From positions 124,001-188,000 of the forward strand of contig NZ_BMRC01000002.1 in NCBI RefSeq assembly GCF_014648435.1: a stretch of 64,000 bases of DNA, in the 5' to 3' direction. Under the pieces are notes generated by a model, which worked only from the letters and a program-made list of their open reading frames with translations, searched no databases and was not told where the DNA came from. The translations under genes were made by a program, and so were the position numbers. How positions within the stretch are numbered: the stretch's first letter is position 1; every line of letters starts with the position of its first letter. Source of the stretch: Nonomuraea spiralis (GTDB lineage Bacteria; Actinomycetota; Actinomycetes; Streptosporangiales; Streptosporangiaceae). This document shows, piece by piece, positions 35,033-44,882 of this stretch.

Positions 35033-35980
35033 ATGATCAAGCCGTTCGCCTCGTCGGCGGATCTCGGTGAGAAACGGCAGTCCCTGGAGGTGCTGGCCGA
35101 AGGCGTCTACGCGCTCACCGCGGAGGGCGACCCCAACGTCGGCGCGATCGAGGGCGAGGACTTCCTGGTCTGCTTCGAGGCGCTGGCCACCCCCGCAGCC
35201 GCCCGCGACTGGCTGGCCCGCCTGCGCGAGCACACCGGCAAACCCGTCCGCTACCTCGTGCTCTCGCACTACCACGCGGTCAGGGTGCTGGGCGCCTCGG
35301 CGTTCGGCGCGGACGTCATCGTGACCCACGACAAGACCCGCGAGCTGATCGCCGAGCGCGGCGAGCAGGACTGGGCCAGCGAGTACGCCCGGATGCCCCG
35401 CCTGTTCAAGGACCCCGGCTCGATCCCCGGCCTGACCTGGCCCACGGCCACCTTCAGCGACACCTTCACCATCGACCTGGGCGGCGGCAGGGGCGACCTG
35501 GTGCTGGCCCACTGCGGACGCGGCCACACCGAGGGCGACCTGGTGGCCTGGCTGCCCGAGCGGCGGATCATGTTCGCCGGAGACCTGGTGGAGTCGCAGG
35601 CCGCGCTCTACACCGGCGACGCCTTCCACCGCGAATGGGCGACGGGCACGCTCGACCGCGTCGCCTCGTTCGGGGCCGAGACACTGATCGGCGGCAGGGG
35701 AGCGGTGGCCCACGGCAAGGCCGGGGTCGAGGCGGCCATCGCCCAGAGCCGCGACTTCCTCACCGTGATGTTGCGCGAGGTCGGCGCGTCGAGCGGGCTG
35801 AAGGAGGCGTTCGAACGCGTCCATCGGGCCCTGCGGCCGCGCTACGGCGGCTGGCCCATCTTCGAGCACTGCCTGCCCTTCAACGTCTCCCGCCTCTGGG
35901 ACGAGCTCCACGGCGTCGAACGACCGCGCATCTGGACCGCCGAACGCGACCGCGAAGTCTGGGACGAGCTCCAGTCATGA
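35033..35980 (+). CDS. MBL-fold metallo-hydrolase with incomplete HxHxDH motif
   Basis: A 315-residue metallo-beta-lactamase-fold protein. The metal motif reads LSHYHAVRVLGAS, so the first two His of HxHxDH remain but the Asp-His pair is replaced by Val-Arg. Later ligands seem present: HCGRGHTEGDLVAW and MFAGDLVES supply His and Asp. It may bind one metal or use a different chemistry. A strong GAGGAGGAG ribosome site precedes ATG 35033. Its stop overlaps the FAD hydroxylase start as ATGA, tying it to aromatic hydroxylation. It faces paaI-paaK across a 157-base divergent region. Confidence 0.85.
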   Translation: MIKPFASSADLGEKRQSLEVLAEGVYALTAEGDPNVGAIEGEDFLVCFEALATPAAARDWLARLREHTGKPVRYLVLSHYHAVRVLGASAFGADVIVTHDKTRELIAERGEQDWASEYARMPRLFKDPGSIPGLTWPTATFSDTFTIDLGGGRGDLVLAHCGRGHTEGDLVAWLPERRIMFAGDLVESQAALYTGDAFHREWATGTLDRVASFGAETLIGGRGAVAHGKAGVEAAIAQSRDFLTVMLREVGASSGLKEAFERVHRALRPRYGGWPIFEHCLPFNVSRLWDELHGVERPRIWTAERDREVWDELQS

Positions 35981-37527
35981 GACCGGAGGAGTCCGGGCCG
36001 CAGGTCATCGTGGTCGGCGCGGGCCCGGTCGGGCAGACCGCCGCGCTGCTGCTGGCCCGCTGGGGCATCCGGACCCTGGTGCTCGACCGGCGGCCGGCCC
36101 GCGACGGCGGCGGCTCGAAGTCGATCTGCCAGCAGCGCGACGTGCTGGACATCTGGGCCGCGGCGGGCGCCGGGCGGGTGGCGGAGGAGGGGCTGGCCTG
36201 GACCACCGCCCGCACGTACTTCCGCGAGCGCGAGCTGTTCTCCTGGTCCTTCGACGGCCAGGGCCCGCTGCCGCCGTGCGTGAACATCTCCCAGGCCCGT
36301 ACCGAGCAGTTGCTCGACGAGGTCATCGCCGACCAGCCGCTGATCGAGGTGCGCTGGCACCACGAGGTCACCGGGCTGGTGCAGGACCCCGCGGGGGTGG
36401 AGGTCCAGTGCGGTCAACGGCTGCTGCGCGCCCCCTACGTGCTGGTCTGCGCCGGTGCGCGGGCCCAGCAGGTACGCCGGTCGATCGGCGTCTCCTTCGA
36501 CGGCGAGGCGTTCGAGGACCAGTTCCTGATCTGCGACATCAAGGCCGACCTGCCCGGCTGGGAGAACGAGCGGCGCTTCTACTTCGACCCCGCCTGGAAC
36601 CCGGGTCGCCAGGTCCTCATCCATCCCTGCCCGAACGGGACGTACCGGATCGACTGGCAGATCGCGCCGGACTTCATCCCAACAGAAGCCGATATTTCGC
36701 GAAATATCAGGCAAATTGTGGGGGATCGGGCGTATGAGGTGATCTGGCATAGCACCTACCGGTTCCACTCGCGGATCGCCTCGCGGATGCGGGTCGGGCG
36801 GGTGTTGCTGGCCGGCGACTGCGCCCATCTGGTGGCGCCCTTCGGGGCCCGGGGGCTCAACTCCGGCGTGCCCGACGCCGAGAACGCGGCCTGGAAGCTG
36901 GCTTTCACGCTCAACGGCTGGGCCGGGCCGGAGCTGCTGGAGTCGTACCACGCCGAGCGGCACGCGGCGGCGCGGGAGAACCTGGAGGTCACCGGCGCCA
37001 CCATGCGCTTCCTCGCGCCCAGGACCGACCGGGACCGGGCCCGGCGGCGGGAGGTGCTGGAGGGCGGGCTGGTCGCCGAGGTGGACTCGGGCCGCTTCGC
37101 CGAGCCCTTCTGGTACGTGGACTCGCCGCTCACCACGCCCGAGCCGGAACGTCCGTTCAAGGGCCGGCCGCCGAAGGGCGCGCTGTGCGAACCGGCCCCC
37201 GGCGTGATCCTTCCGGACGTGCCGTTGGCGAAGGGACGGCTGCGGGAGATCTGCCGGGATGGTTTCCTCGTTCTTTTGGGTGATATGTGCGATTCGAGTT
37301 TGTTTGTGCAGGTCTTGGGCAAGGTCATTACGGCACCGCTCGCCGTCCGCGAGCTCACGGAGATGGATGCGACCGGCTCGCTCGCCGAAAGACTCGGTGC
37401 GCGGCCGGACGAAGCATGGGTGATCAGGCCAGATGCCCACATCGCCGCGATCATTCCCCACGCGGGGCCGGACGCTGTCGCGGCTGCCGTGAGCCGCGCC
37501 TGCGGCTCTCCACCACCTGAGCCGTAG
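35977..37527 (+). CDS. FAD-dependent aromatic hydroxylase (PheA/MhpA/TfdB type)
   Basis: A 516-residue class A flavoprotein monooxygenase. VIVVGAGPVGQTAALLLARWGI binds the FAD ADP part, and RVLLAGDCAHLVAPFGARGLNSGVPDAENAAWKLA is the GD motif with the FAD ribityl contact. The C-terminal 120 residues resemble the thioredoxin-like tail of phenol or 3-(3-hydroxyphenyl)propionate hydroxylases. It would hydroxylate a phenolic ring with NAD(P)H and O2. It is coupled to the upstream MBL-fold gene. Two A+T-rich patches stand out: a perfect palindrome at 36691-36708 and codon-poor sequence at about 37255-37335. Confidence 0.9.
   Translation: MRPEESGPQVIVVGAGPVGQTAALLLARWGIRTLVLDRRPARDGGGSKSICQQRDVLDIWAAAGAGRVAEEGLAWTTARTYFRERELFSWSFDGQGPLPPCVNISQARTEQLLDEVIADQPLIEVRWHHEVTGLVQDPAGVEVQCGQRLLRAPYVLVCAGARAQQVRRSIGVSFDGEAFEDQFLICDIKADLPGWENERRFYFDPAWNPGRQVLIHPCPNGTYRIDWQIAPDFIPTEADISRNIRQIVGDRAYEVIWHSTYRFHSRIASRMRVGRVLLAGDCAHLVAPFGARGLNSGVPDAENAAWKLAFTLNGWAGPELLESYHAERHAAARENLEVTGATMRFLAPRTDRDRARRREVLEGGLVAEVDSGRFAEPFWYVDSPLTTPEPERPFKGRPPKGALCEPAPGVILPDVPLAKGRLREICRDGFLVLLGDMCDSSLFVQVLGKVITAPLAVRELTEMDATGSLAERLGARPDEAWVIRPDAHIAAIIPHAGPDAVAAAVSRACGSPPPEP
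36691..36708. repeat. 18-base perfect palindrome in the hydroxylase gene
   Basis: GATATTTCG and CGAAATATC form an uninterrupted 18-base palindrome, with only 4 G/C of 18, inside a gene of high G+C. It encodes DISRNI. Whether it is a binding site or chance is unknown. Confidence 0.6.
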
Positions 37528-37536
37528 GAGGACTGC

Positions 37537-38970
<1,434 letters not shown>

Positions 38971-39265
38971 CCACGATCTGCGCCACGGACATCCCGACGC
39001 CGGTGAGGATCGCGTAACCGATCGCCTCACCCATGCTGACCTCGGGCGAGTCGTCGTCGAGGGGCGGCTCCTTGCCGGTCGCCTTGACCCAGACGAACCC
39101 GAGCAGCTTTCTCATCCCCCAAGCGGTCGCCATGCCCACCAGACCGCCGATGACCCGCCAGGCGATGTCGGGCTTGTCCTCCGCCATGCCGAACTCCCTT
39201 CCCCTATGTAACGAACACTAGTCTCTAACGCTTGCCGGGCCCCCGAAGCCGTACCATAAGGAGGC

Positions 39266-41773
39266 ATGACTCAACAGCGACTACGCCATGCATCCATGCC
39301 GGAAAAACCCGCACTTGACGGCTTGGAGCAGGTATGGGTAGCTCGCTGGCAGGAGCAGGGCACCTACCGTTTCGACCGGTCCAGGCCGCGCGAGCAGGTC
39401 TACTCGATCGACACGCCGCCGCCGACCGTGTCCGGTTCGCTCCACGTCGGTCATGTCTTCTCCTTCACCCACACCGACATCATGGCCCGTTATCAGCGGA
39501 TGATCGGCAAGTCGGTGTTCTACCCCATCGGCTGGGACGACAACGGCCTGCCCACCGAACGACGGGTGCAGAACGTCTACGGGGTGCGCTGCGATCCGTC
39601 GCTGCCGTACGATCCCGACTTCGTTCCACCGGACAAGCCGGGCAAACGTGAGATCTCCGTTTCCCGGCGCAACTTCGTCGAGCTGTGCCACCAGCTCACC
39701 GCCATCGACGAGAAGGCGTTCGAGGAGGTCTGGCGGCGGGTCGGCCTGTCGGTCGACTGGGACCTGCTCTACACCACGATCAGCGACGAGTCGCGCGCGG
39801 TGTCGCAGCGGGCGTTCCTGCGCAACCTGGGCAGGGGCGAGGCCTACCTCGCCGAGGCCCCCACGCTGTGGGACGTCACCTACCGCACCGCCGTGGCCCA
39901 GGCCGAGCTGGAGGACCGCGAGTGGCCCGGCGCCTTCCACCGGATCTCCTTCTACGGCGAGCGCGGGCCGGTCTGGATCGAGACGACCAGGCCCGAGCTG
40001 ATCCCGGCCTGCGTCGCGCTGGTCGCCCACCCCGACGACGAGCGCTACAAGCCGCTGTTCGGCACGTCGGCGCTGACGCCGCTGTTCGGCGTCGAGGTGC
40101 CGATCCTGGCCCACCACCTGGCCGAGCCCGACAAGGGGTCCGGCATCGCGATGATCTGTACGTTCGGTGACATCACCGACGTCACCTGGTGGCGCGAGCT
40201 GCACCTGCCCACCCGGCCGGTCATCGGCTGGGACGGCCGGATGTTGCCCGAGCCGCCCGACGGCGTGGAGCCCGAGCCGTACAAGGAGCTGGCCGGGAAG
40301 ACCGTCCACAGCGCCCGCGAGCGCATCGTGGAGCTGCTGCGCGAGTCCGGCGACCTCGACGGTGACCCGCGCCCGGTGCAGCGCGCGGTGAAGTTCTACG
40401 AGCGCGGCGACAAGCCGCTGGAGATCGTCACCACCCGCCAGTGGTACATCCGCAACGGCGGGCGCGACCAGGCGCTGCGCGCCCGGCTGCTGGAGCGCGG
40501 CAGCGAGCTGCGCTGGCACCCGCCGCACATGCGGGTGCGCTACGACAACTGGGTCGAGGGCCTGACCAGCGACTGGCTGATCTCGCGCCAGCGGTTCTTC
40601 GGCGTGCCGTTCCCGGTGTGGTACCCGCTGGACGAGAGCGGTCACCCGGTCCACGACGCGCCGATCCTGCCGGCCGAGGACTCGTTGCCGATCGACCCGT
40701 CCTCCGACGTGCCGCCCGGCTACACCGAGGAGCAGCGGGGCGTGCCCGGCGGCTTCATGGCCGACCCCGACGTCATGGACACCTGGGCGACCTCGTCGCT
40801 GACCCCGCAGATCGCGGGCCGCTGGGAGACCGACGACGACCTCTACCGGCGCGTGTCCCCCTACGACCTGCGCCCGCAGGCGCACGAGATCATCCGTACC
40901 TGGTTGTTCTCGACGGTGGTGCGCTCCCACCTGGAGTCCGGCGAGCTGCCGTGGAGCGACGTGGCGATCTCCGGCTGGATCCTCGACCCCGACCGCAAGA
41001 AGATGTCCAAGTCCAAGGGCAACGTGGTCACCCCGCTCGACCTGCTGGAGCAGCACGGCTCCGACGCGGTCCGCTACTGGGCCGCCAACGGCCGCTACGG
41101 CGTGGACACCACCTTCGACGTGGGCCAGCTCAAGATCGGCCGGCGGCTGGCGATCAAGATCCTGAACGCCTCGAAGTTCGTGCTCGGGCTGGCCGGCAGC
41201 GAGGGCGAGGTCACCGAGCCCGTCGACCTGTCGATGCTGGCCGCCCTGTCCGACATGGCGCGCGAGGCCACGCAGGCGTACGAGTCCTACGACCACACCA
41301 GGGCGCTGGAGGCCGTCGAACGCTTCTTCTGGTCCTTCTGCGACGACTACCTGGAGCTGGTCAAGGCGCGGGCGTACGAGTCCGGTCCGGCCGCCGCCTC
41401 GGCGCACGCCGCGCTGCGGCAGGCGCTCGACACGCTGCTGAGGCTGTTCGCGCCGGTGTTGCCGTTCGTGACCGAAGAGGTGTGGTCGTGGTGGCGCGAG
41501 GGCTCGGTGCACCGCGCGGCCTGGCCGGCGACCGAGCGCGGCGCGGGTGACCCGGCGGTGCTGGCCGTGGCCTCCGAGGTGCTGCGCCAGGTGCGCAAGG
41601 CCAAGTCCGAGGCCAAGCTGTCGATGCGGGCCGAGGTGTCCAGGCTCACGGTCTCGGGGCCGGAGGCCGGCCTCGTCCGGCAGGCCCAGGACGACCTGTG
41701 CGCGGCGGGCAACGTCGAGGAGTTCGTCCTGCACGGCGGCGACGTGCTGACGGTCGAGGTGCACCTGGGCTGA
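39266..41773 (+). CDS. valS: Valine--tRNA ligase
   Basis: An 835-residue class I synthetase that charges tRNA-Val and edits mischarged threonine. The signature HVGH lies at residues 60-63 (PPPTVSGSLHVGH), GWDDNGLPTERRVQN precedes the editing domain, and KKMSKSKGN lies near residue 577. A full anticodon-binding domain follows, but the C-terminal coiled coil of the longer E. coli-type enzyme is missing, as in the shorter ValRS lineage of some actinobacteria and alphaproteobacteria. AAGGAGG ends one base before the ATG at 39266, which is unusually close; ATG 39296 is an alternative. No T-box leader is visible in the 78 bases upstream. Confidence 0.96.
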   Translation: MTQQRLRHASMPEKPALDGLEQVWVARWQEQGTYRFDRSRPREQVYSIDTPPPTVSGSLHVGHVFSFTHTDIMARYQRMIGKSVFYPIGWDDNGLPTERRVQNVYGVRCDPSLPYDPDFVPPDKPGKREISVSRRNFVELCHQLTAIDEKAFEEVWRRVGLSVDWDLLYTTISDESRAVSQRAFLRNLGRGEAYLAEAPTLWDVTYRTAVAQAELEDREWPGAFHRISFYGERGPVWIETTRPELIPACVALVAHPDDERYKPLFGTSALTPLFGVEVPILAHHLAEPDKGSGIAMICTFGDITDVTWWRELHLPTRPVIGWDGRMLPEPPDGVEPEPYKELAGKTVHSARERIVELLRESGDLDGDPRPVQRAVKFYERGDKPLEIVTTRQWYIRNGGRDQALRARLLERGSELRWHPPHMRVRYDNWVEGLTSDWLISRQRFFGVPFPVWYPLDESGHPVHDAPILPAEDSLPIDPSSDVPPGYTEEQRGVPGGFMADPDVMDTWATSSLTPQIAGRWETDDDLYRRVSPYDLRPQAHEIIRTWLFSTVVRSHLESGELPWSDVAISGWILDPDRKKMSKSKGNVVTPLDLLEQHGSDAVRYWAANGRYGVDTTFDVGQLKIGRRLAIKILNASKFVLGLAGSEGEVTEPVDLSMLAALSDMAREATQAYESYDHTRALEAVERFFWSFCDDYLELVKARAYESGPAAASAHAALRQALDTLLRLFAPVLPFVTEEVWSWWREGSVHRAAWPATERGAGDPAVLAVASEVLRQVRKAKSEAKLSMRAEVSRLTVSGPEAGLVRQAQDDLCAAGNVEEFVLHGGDVLTVEVHLG

Positions 41774-41788
41774 GTCCCGGGCCCCGGG

Positions 41789-41825
41789 CGGACGGCGAGG
41801 CACGAGGAGTGCGCCTCGCCGTCCG
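41789..41825 (+). terminator. Hairpin terminator after valS
   Basis: A perfect 13-base-pair stem (41789-41801 with 41813-41825) with an 11-base loop, starting 16 bases after the valS stop codon. Confidence 0.75.
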
Positions 41826-41909
41826 TCCATCGGGCTCTGAGCAGGCCCGTCGCACACCCGCGCGGTTATCGGCGCGCATCACCGGCGCGGACGTGCCAGT
41901 CTTGAACAC

Positions 41910-43154
41910 GTGCAGATCGACCGCCCCACCACACTCGTACCGCCCGTGCTGGCCAAGATGGCCGCCTGGTGCGGATGCCTGATCCTCGTCGGCGTGGTCG
42001 TCTACTTCTTCGTCCAGGCGATCGCCAGGCTCACCTTCGTGGCGCTGCCCGTGGCGATCGCGCTGCTGCTGACCGCGCTGCTGTTCCCGCTGACCAAGAG
42101 CCTGCGCAAGGCGGGCCTGCGGCCCATCTACGCCACCTGGATCACCATGCTGGTCGCGCTGGCCGTGCTCGCCGGCACCGGCTGGCTGGTCGGGGCGCGG
42201 GCCAGCGAGGAGTTCCCCAACCTGGTCACGCAGGTGCAGGCCACCGCGCGATCGGTCCAGGAGTGGCTGATCACCGGCCCGCTCCACCTCAAACAGGCCC
42301 AGATCACCGGGTACGTCGACGAGATCGCCACGATGGTCAACGCCCAGCGCACCGCCATCACCGGCACGGTGTTGTCGGCCAGCGCCGTGGCGGTCGAGGT
42401 GCTCGCGTCCATCGTGTTGCTCCTGTTCGTGACGTTCTTCCTGCTCAAGGACGGCGACCGGATCTGGGGATGGTTCCTGCGCGCCTTCGGCTCGATGTCG
42501 CCGCGCGTCGACCGGGCCGGGCGGGCGGCCTGGACCACGTTGTCCCATTACGTCCAGGGCACCGTGGCTGTGGCGGCCGTGCACGGCCTGATCATGGGCA
42601 TCGTGCTGGCCGGCATGGGGGTGCCGCTGTGGGCGCCGCTGGCCGTGCTGATCTTCTTCGCCAGCTTCATCCCCATCGTCGGCATCTTCTTCGCCGGCAC
42701 CGTGGCCACCCTCGTCACCCTGGGCGCCAAGGGCCTGGTCTACGCGCTGATCTTCCTGGGGATCCTGATCGTCGAGCAGCAGCTGGAGAACCATGTGCTC
42801 CAGCCGCTGATCGTGGGACGGGCGCTCAACTTCCACCCGCTGGCGATCATCCTGGTGCTGTCCGTGGGCGGCATCCTGGCGGGCATCGCCGGGGCGGCCG
42901 TGGCCGTTCCGGTGGCGGCGGTGATCTACCGGGCGCTGCCGGAGTTGCGGCACCAACCGCCCGCACTACCGCCGCCGCCCGAACACCCCCCGCCCGCGGG
43001 GGAACCGCCGTCCGGGGAGCCGCCGACCGCCGGGAGGTCGCCGTCCGGGGAGCCGCTGTCCGGGCGGGGCGAGGCGTCGGGGGGCGAGGCCGTGGGGCAG
43101 GGCATGTGGTCCCGTTCCGGTGTCGAGGGCGAGCCGGGGGGCGGCAGAGAGTAA
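41910..43154 (+). CDS. AI-2E family transporter (PerM/UPF0118)
   Basis: A 414-residue membrane protein with about eight spans and the family pattern: three N-terminal helices, a soluble helical insert (ASEEFPNLVTQVQATARSVQEW), then GVPLWAPLAVLIFFASFIPIVGIFFAG and EQQLENHVLQPLIVGRALNFHPLAIILVL. The last is the most conserved part of UPF0118. Some members export autoinducer-2; others act in Na+/H+ exchange, so the substrate is open. The C-terminal 70 residues are Pro/Gly-rich and repetitive (PSGEPPTAGRSPSGEPLSG). The GTG start follows a CAGTCT box by seven bases and may be leaderless. Confidence 0.9.
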   Translation: MQIDRPTTLVPPVLAKMAAWCGCLILVGVVVYFFVQAIARLTFVALPVAIALLLTALLFPLTKSLRKAGLRPIYATWITMLVALAVLAGTGWLVGARASEEFPNLVTQVQATARSVQEWLITGPLHLKQAQITGYVDEIATMVNAQRTAITGTVLSASAVAVEVLASIVLLLFVTFFLLKDGDRIWGWFLRAFGSMSPRVDRAGRAAWTTLSHYVQGTVAVAAVHGLIMGIVLAGMGVPLWAPLAVLIFFASFIPIVGIFFAGTVATLVTLGAKGLVYALIFLGILIVEQQLENHVLQPLIVGRALNFHPLAIILVLSVGGILAGIAGAAVAVPVAAVIYRALPELRHQPPALPPPPEHPPPAGEPPSGEPPTAGRSPSGEPLSGRGEASGGEAVGQGMWSRSGVEGEPGGGRE

Positions 43155-43157
43155 CCT
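43152..43157 (+). promoter_or_regulatory. -10 box TAACCT for leaderless thioesterase
   Basis: TAACCT ends eight bases before GTG 43166. Its first three bases are the stop codon of the AI-2E transporter gene. No Shine-Dalgarno sequence precedes the GTG. Confidence 0.4.
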
Positions 43158-43165
43158 CGTCACCC

Positions 43166-43720
43166 GTGACGCGTTCCTCCCTCACCACACCGCCGCCGGA
43201 CGCCTCGGCGCCCGCGGCCCATCCCGCCGCCCCGGCGGCGGGCAGTTCCCTCGGCGCCCACTACAGCCGCTGCTTCGGCTGCGGCGACGACCACCCGACC
43301 GGCCTGCACCTGAAGGCGGCCACGCCCGACGGCGTCACGGTCGAGGCCGAGTTCACCGTGGGGGAGGCCCACCAGGGCGCGCCGATGCTCGCCCACGGCG
43401 GTGTGCTGGCCGCCGCGATGGACGAAGTCATCGGAATGTCCGTCTACCTGTTCCACAAGCCGTACGTGACGGCACGGCTGGAGACCGACTACCTCCTCCC
43501 CGTTCCCGTGGGCACGACACTCCACCTGCGCGCCTGGTGCAACGGGATCACGGGCAGGAAGGCGTACCTTGAGGCTGAGGGGCGCGTCGGCGCTCCCGAC
43601 GGGCCGGTCGCCGTCCGCGCGGCAGCGCTGTTCATCGAGGTGGGCATGGAACACTTCGCAAAGCACGGCGATCTCGCGGCCATCGCCGCCGAACACCAGG
43701 ACTTCGAGGTGAACCCTTGA
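43166..43720 (+). CDS. Hotdog-fold thioesterase (PaaI/THEM4-like)
   Basis: A 184-residue protein with a low-complexity Pro/Ala head of about 28 residues and then a hotdog domain. [17 protein letters not shown] carries the Cys-rich N-terminal signature of THEM4-type thioesterases, and [25 protein letters not shown] carries the active-site helix with His-Gly-Gly and Asp. It likely hydrolyses an acyl-CoA. Its stop overlaps the TTG start of dut by four bases. GTG 43166 is taken as the start because only GTA precedes it in frame near the upstream stop. Confidence 0.88.
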   Translation: MTRSSLTTPPPDASAPAAHPAAPAAGSSLGAHYSRCFGCGDDHPTGLHLKAATPDGVTVEAEFTVGEAHQGAPMLAHGGVLAAAMDEVIGMSVYLFHKPYVTARLETDYLLPVPVGTTLHLRAWCNGITGRKAYLEAEGRVGAPDGPVAVRAAALFIEVGMEHFAKHGDLAAIAAEHQDFEVNP

Positions 43721-44157
43721 GCGACGTGGAGGTCCTCATCCAGCGGCTCGACACCGGGCTGCCGGTGCCGTCGTACGCCCACCCGGGCGACGCCGGCGCC
43801 GATCTCTACGCGGCCGAGGACGTCGAGCTGCTGCCGGGCGAGCGGGCCGTGGTCGGCACCGGCGTGGCGATCGCGCTGCCCGACGGCTACGCGGCGTTCG
43901 TGCACCCGCGCTCCGGCCTGGCGGCCCGCCACGGCGTCACGCTCGTCAACGCCCCCGGCACGGTCGACGCCGGCTACCGGGGCGAGATCAAAGTGACGTT
44001 GATCAACACCGACGCCAAGGAGCCGTTCCGCCTCCGGCGGGGCGACCGGGTGGCCCAGCTCGTCGTCCAGCGGGTCGAGCGCGCGGCCTTCCACGAGGTC
44101 GAACGCCTGCCCGGTTCGATGCGCGGCGCCAACGGATTCGGATCGACGGGCCGCTGA
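43717..44157 (+). CDS. dut: dUTP diphosphatase
   Basis: A 146-residue trimeric dUTPase that removes dUTP and supplies dUMP for dTMP synthesis. All five motifs are visible: [11 protein letters not shown] (I), [10 protein letters not shown] (II), [11 protein letters not shown] (III), [14 protein letters not shown] (IV) and [10 protein letters not shown] (V). I place the start at TTG 43717, which overlaps the previous stop and follows GAGGTGA by four bases. A GTG at 43726 is possible and would shorten the protein by three residues. The next gene, DUF3710, follows as in most actinobacteria. Confidence 0.96.
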   Translation: MSDVEVLIQRLDTGLPVPSYAHPGDAGADLYAAEDVELLPGERAVVGTGVAIALPDGYAAFVHPRSGLAARHGVTLVNAPGTVDAGYRGEIKVTLINTDAKEPFRLRRGDRVAQLVVQRVERAAFHEVERLPGSMRGANGFGSTGR

Positions 44158-44221
44158 AGCAGCCGGCCCGAAGCAAGCCAGCCAGGGGTCACGGCCCCCG
44201 CGAACAGGGAGAGTGAGGAAC

Positions 44222-44863
44222 GTGTTCCGACGTCGTCGTCGTGAGCAGCCGGAAGCGGTGGCCGATCAGGAGCCCGCGGCCCCCACCCACGAGTCCGGCC
44301 CGTGGGACGCCGACGAGCCCCATCCTGACACCGACAGGATCGACCTCGGCGGCCTGCGGCTGCCGCACAACCCCGACTTCGACGTACGGCTGGCCTCGCT
44401 CGGCGACCAGCACGTCGGCGTCGTCGTCCTGTACGAGGACAGCTCCCTGCAGCTCCAGGCCCTGGCCGCGCCGCGCACGGCCGGCCTGTGGGACGAGGTC
44501 AAGACCAAGATCATGGCGCAGGCCAAGACCCTTGAGGAGCGGCAGGGCCCGTTCGGCACCGAGCTGGCCGGCGAGGTCAACATCGACGGCGACGTCAGGG
44601 CGGCCCGCTACATCGGCGTCGACGGCCCGCGCTGGTTCCTCCTGGCGGCCATCACCGGCCCCGGCGCCCTCGACGAGCGCGTCTCCGGGGCGTTCATCGA
44701 CTTCGTCAAGGACGTCGTGGTCGTACGCGGTGACGAGCCGATGGCCCGCGAGGAGCCCATCACGCTGAGCCGTCCGCACGAGCGGCAGGCCGCCGGCGAG
44801 CCGGACGAACGCCCGGCGTTCAGCCCCTTCAAACGCGGCCCGGAGATCAGCGAGACCCGCTGA
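44222..44863 (+). CDS. DUF3710 family protein
   Basis: A 213-residue protein of the actinobacterial DUF3710 family (Rv2696c-like). It begins with a basic VFRRRRREQPEAV, then an acidic linker, then the conserved core RIDLGGLRLP to GPRWFLLAAITGPGALD, ending in a tail with FSPFKRGPEI. I start at GTG 44222 because the family N-terminus is M-F-rich-R and GAGG lies five bases upstream; GTG 44213 is an alternative. Function is unknown. Its fixed position after dut suggests a role tied to nucleotide metabolism or the envelope, but this is inference. Confidence 0.9.
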   Translation: MFRRRRREQPEAVADQEPAAPTHESGPWDADEPHPDTDRIDLGGLRLPHNPDFDVRLASLGDQHVGVVVLYEDSSLQLQALAAPRTAGLWDEVKTKIMAQAKTLEERQGPFGTELAGEVNIDGDVRAARYIGVDGPRWFLLAAITGPGALDERVSGAFIDFVKDVVVVRGDEPMAREEPITLSRPHERQAAGEPDERPAFSPFKRGPEISETR

Positions 44864-44882
44864 CTCACCGGCGTCCGGGGCC

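Noticed and set aside
34493..35911. Open frame continuing upstream of paaK on the minus strand
   Set aside because: It is antisense to the MBL-fold gene and crosses paaI in another frame. The phenylacetate-CoA ligase has a clear ATG and ribosome site at 34492.
39188..39265. T-box leader for valS
   Set aside because: Only 78 bases separate it from the divergent gene, and no specifier loop or T-box sequence is visible.
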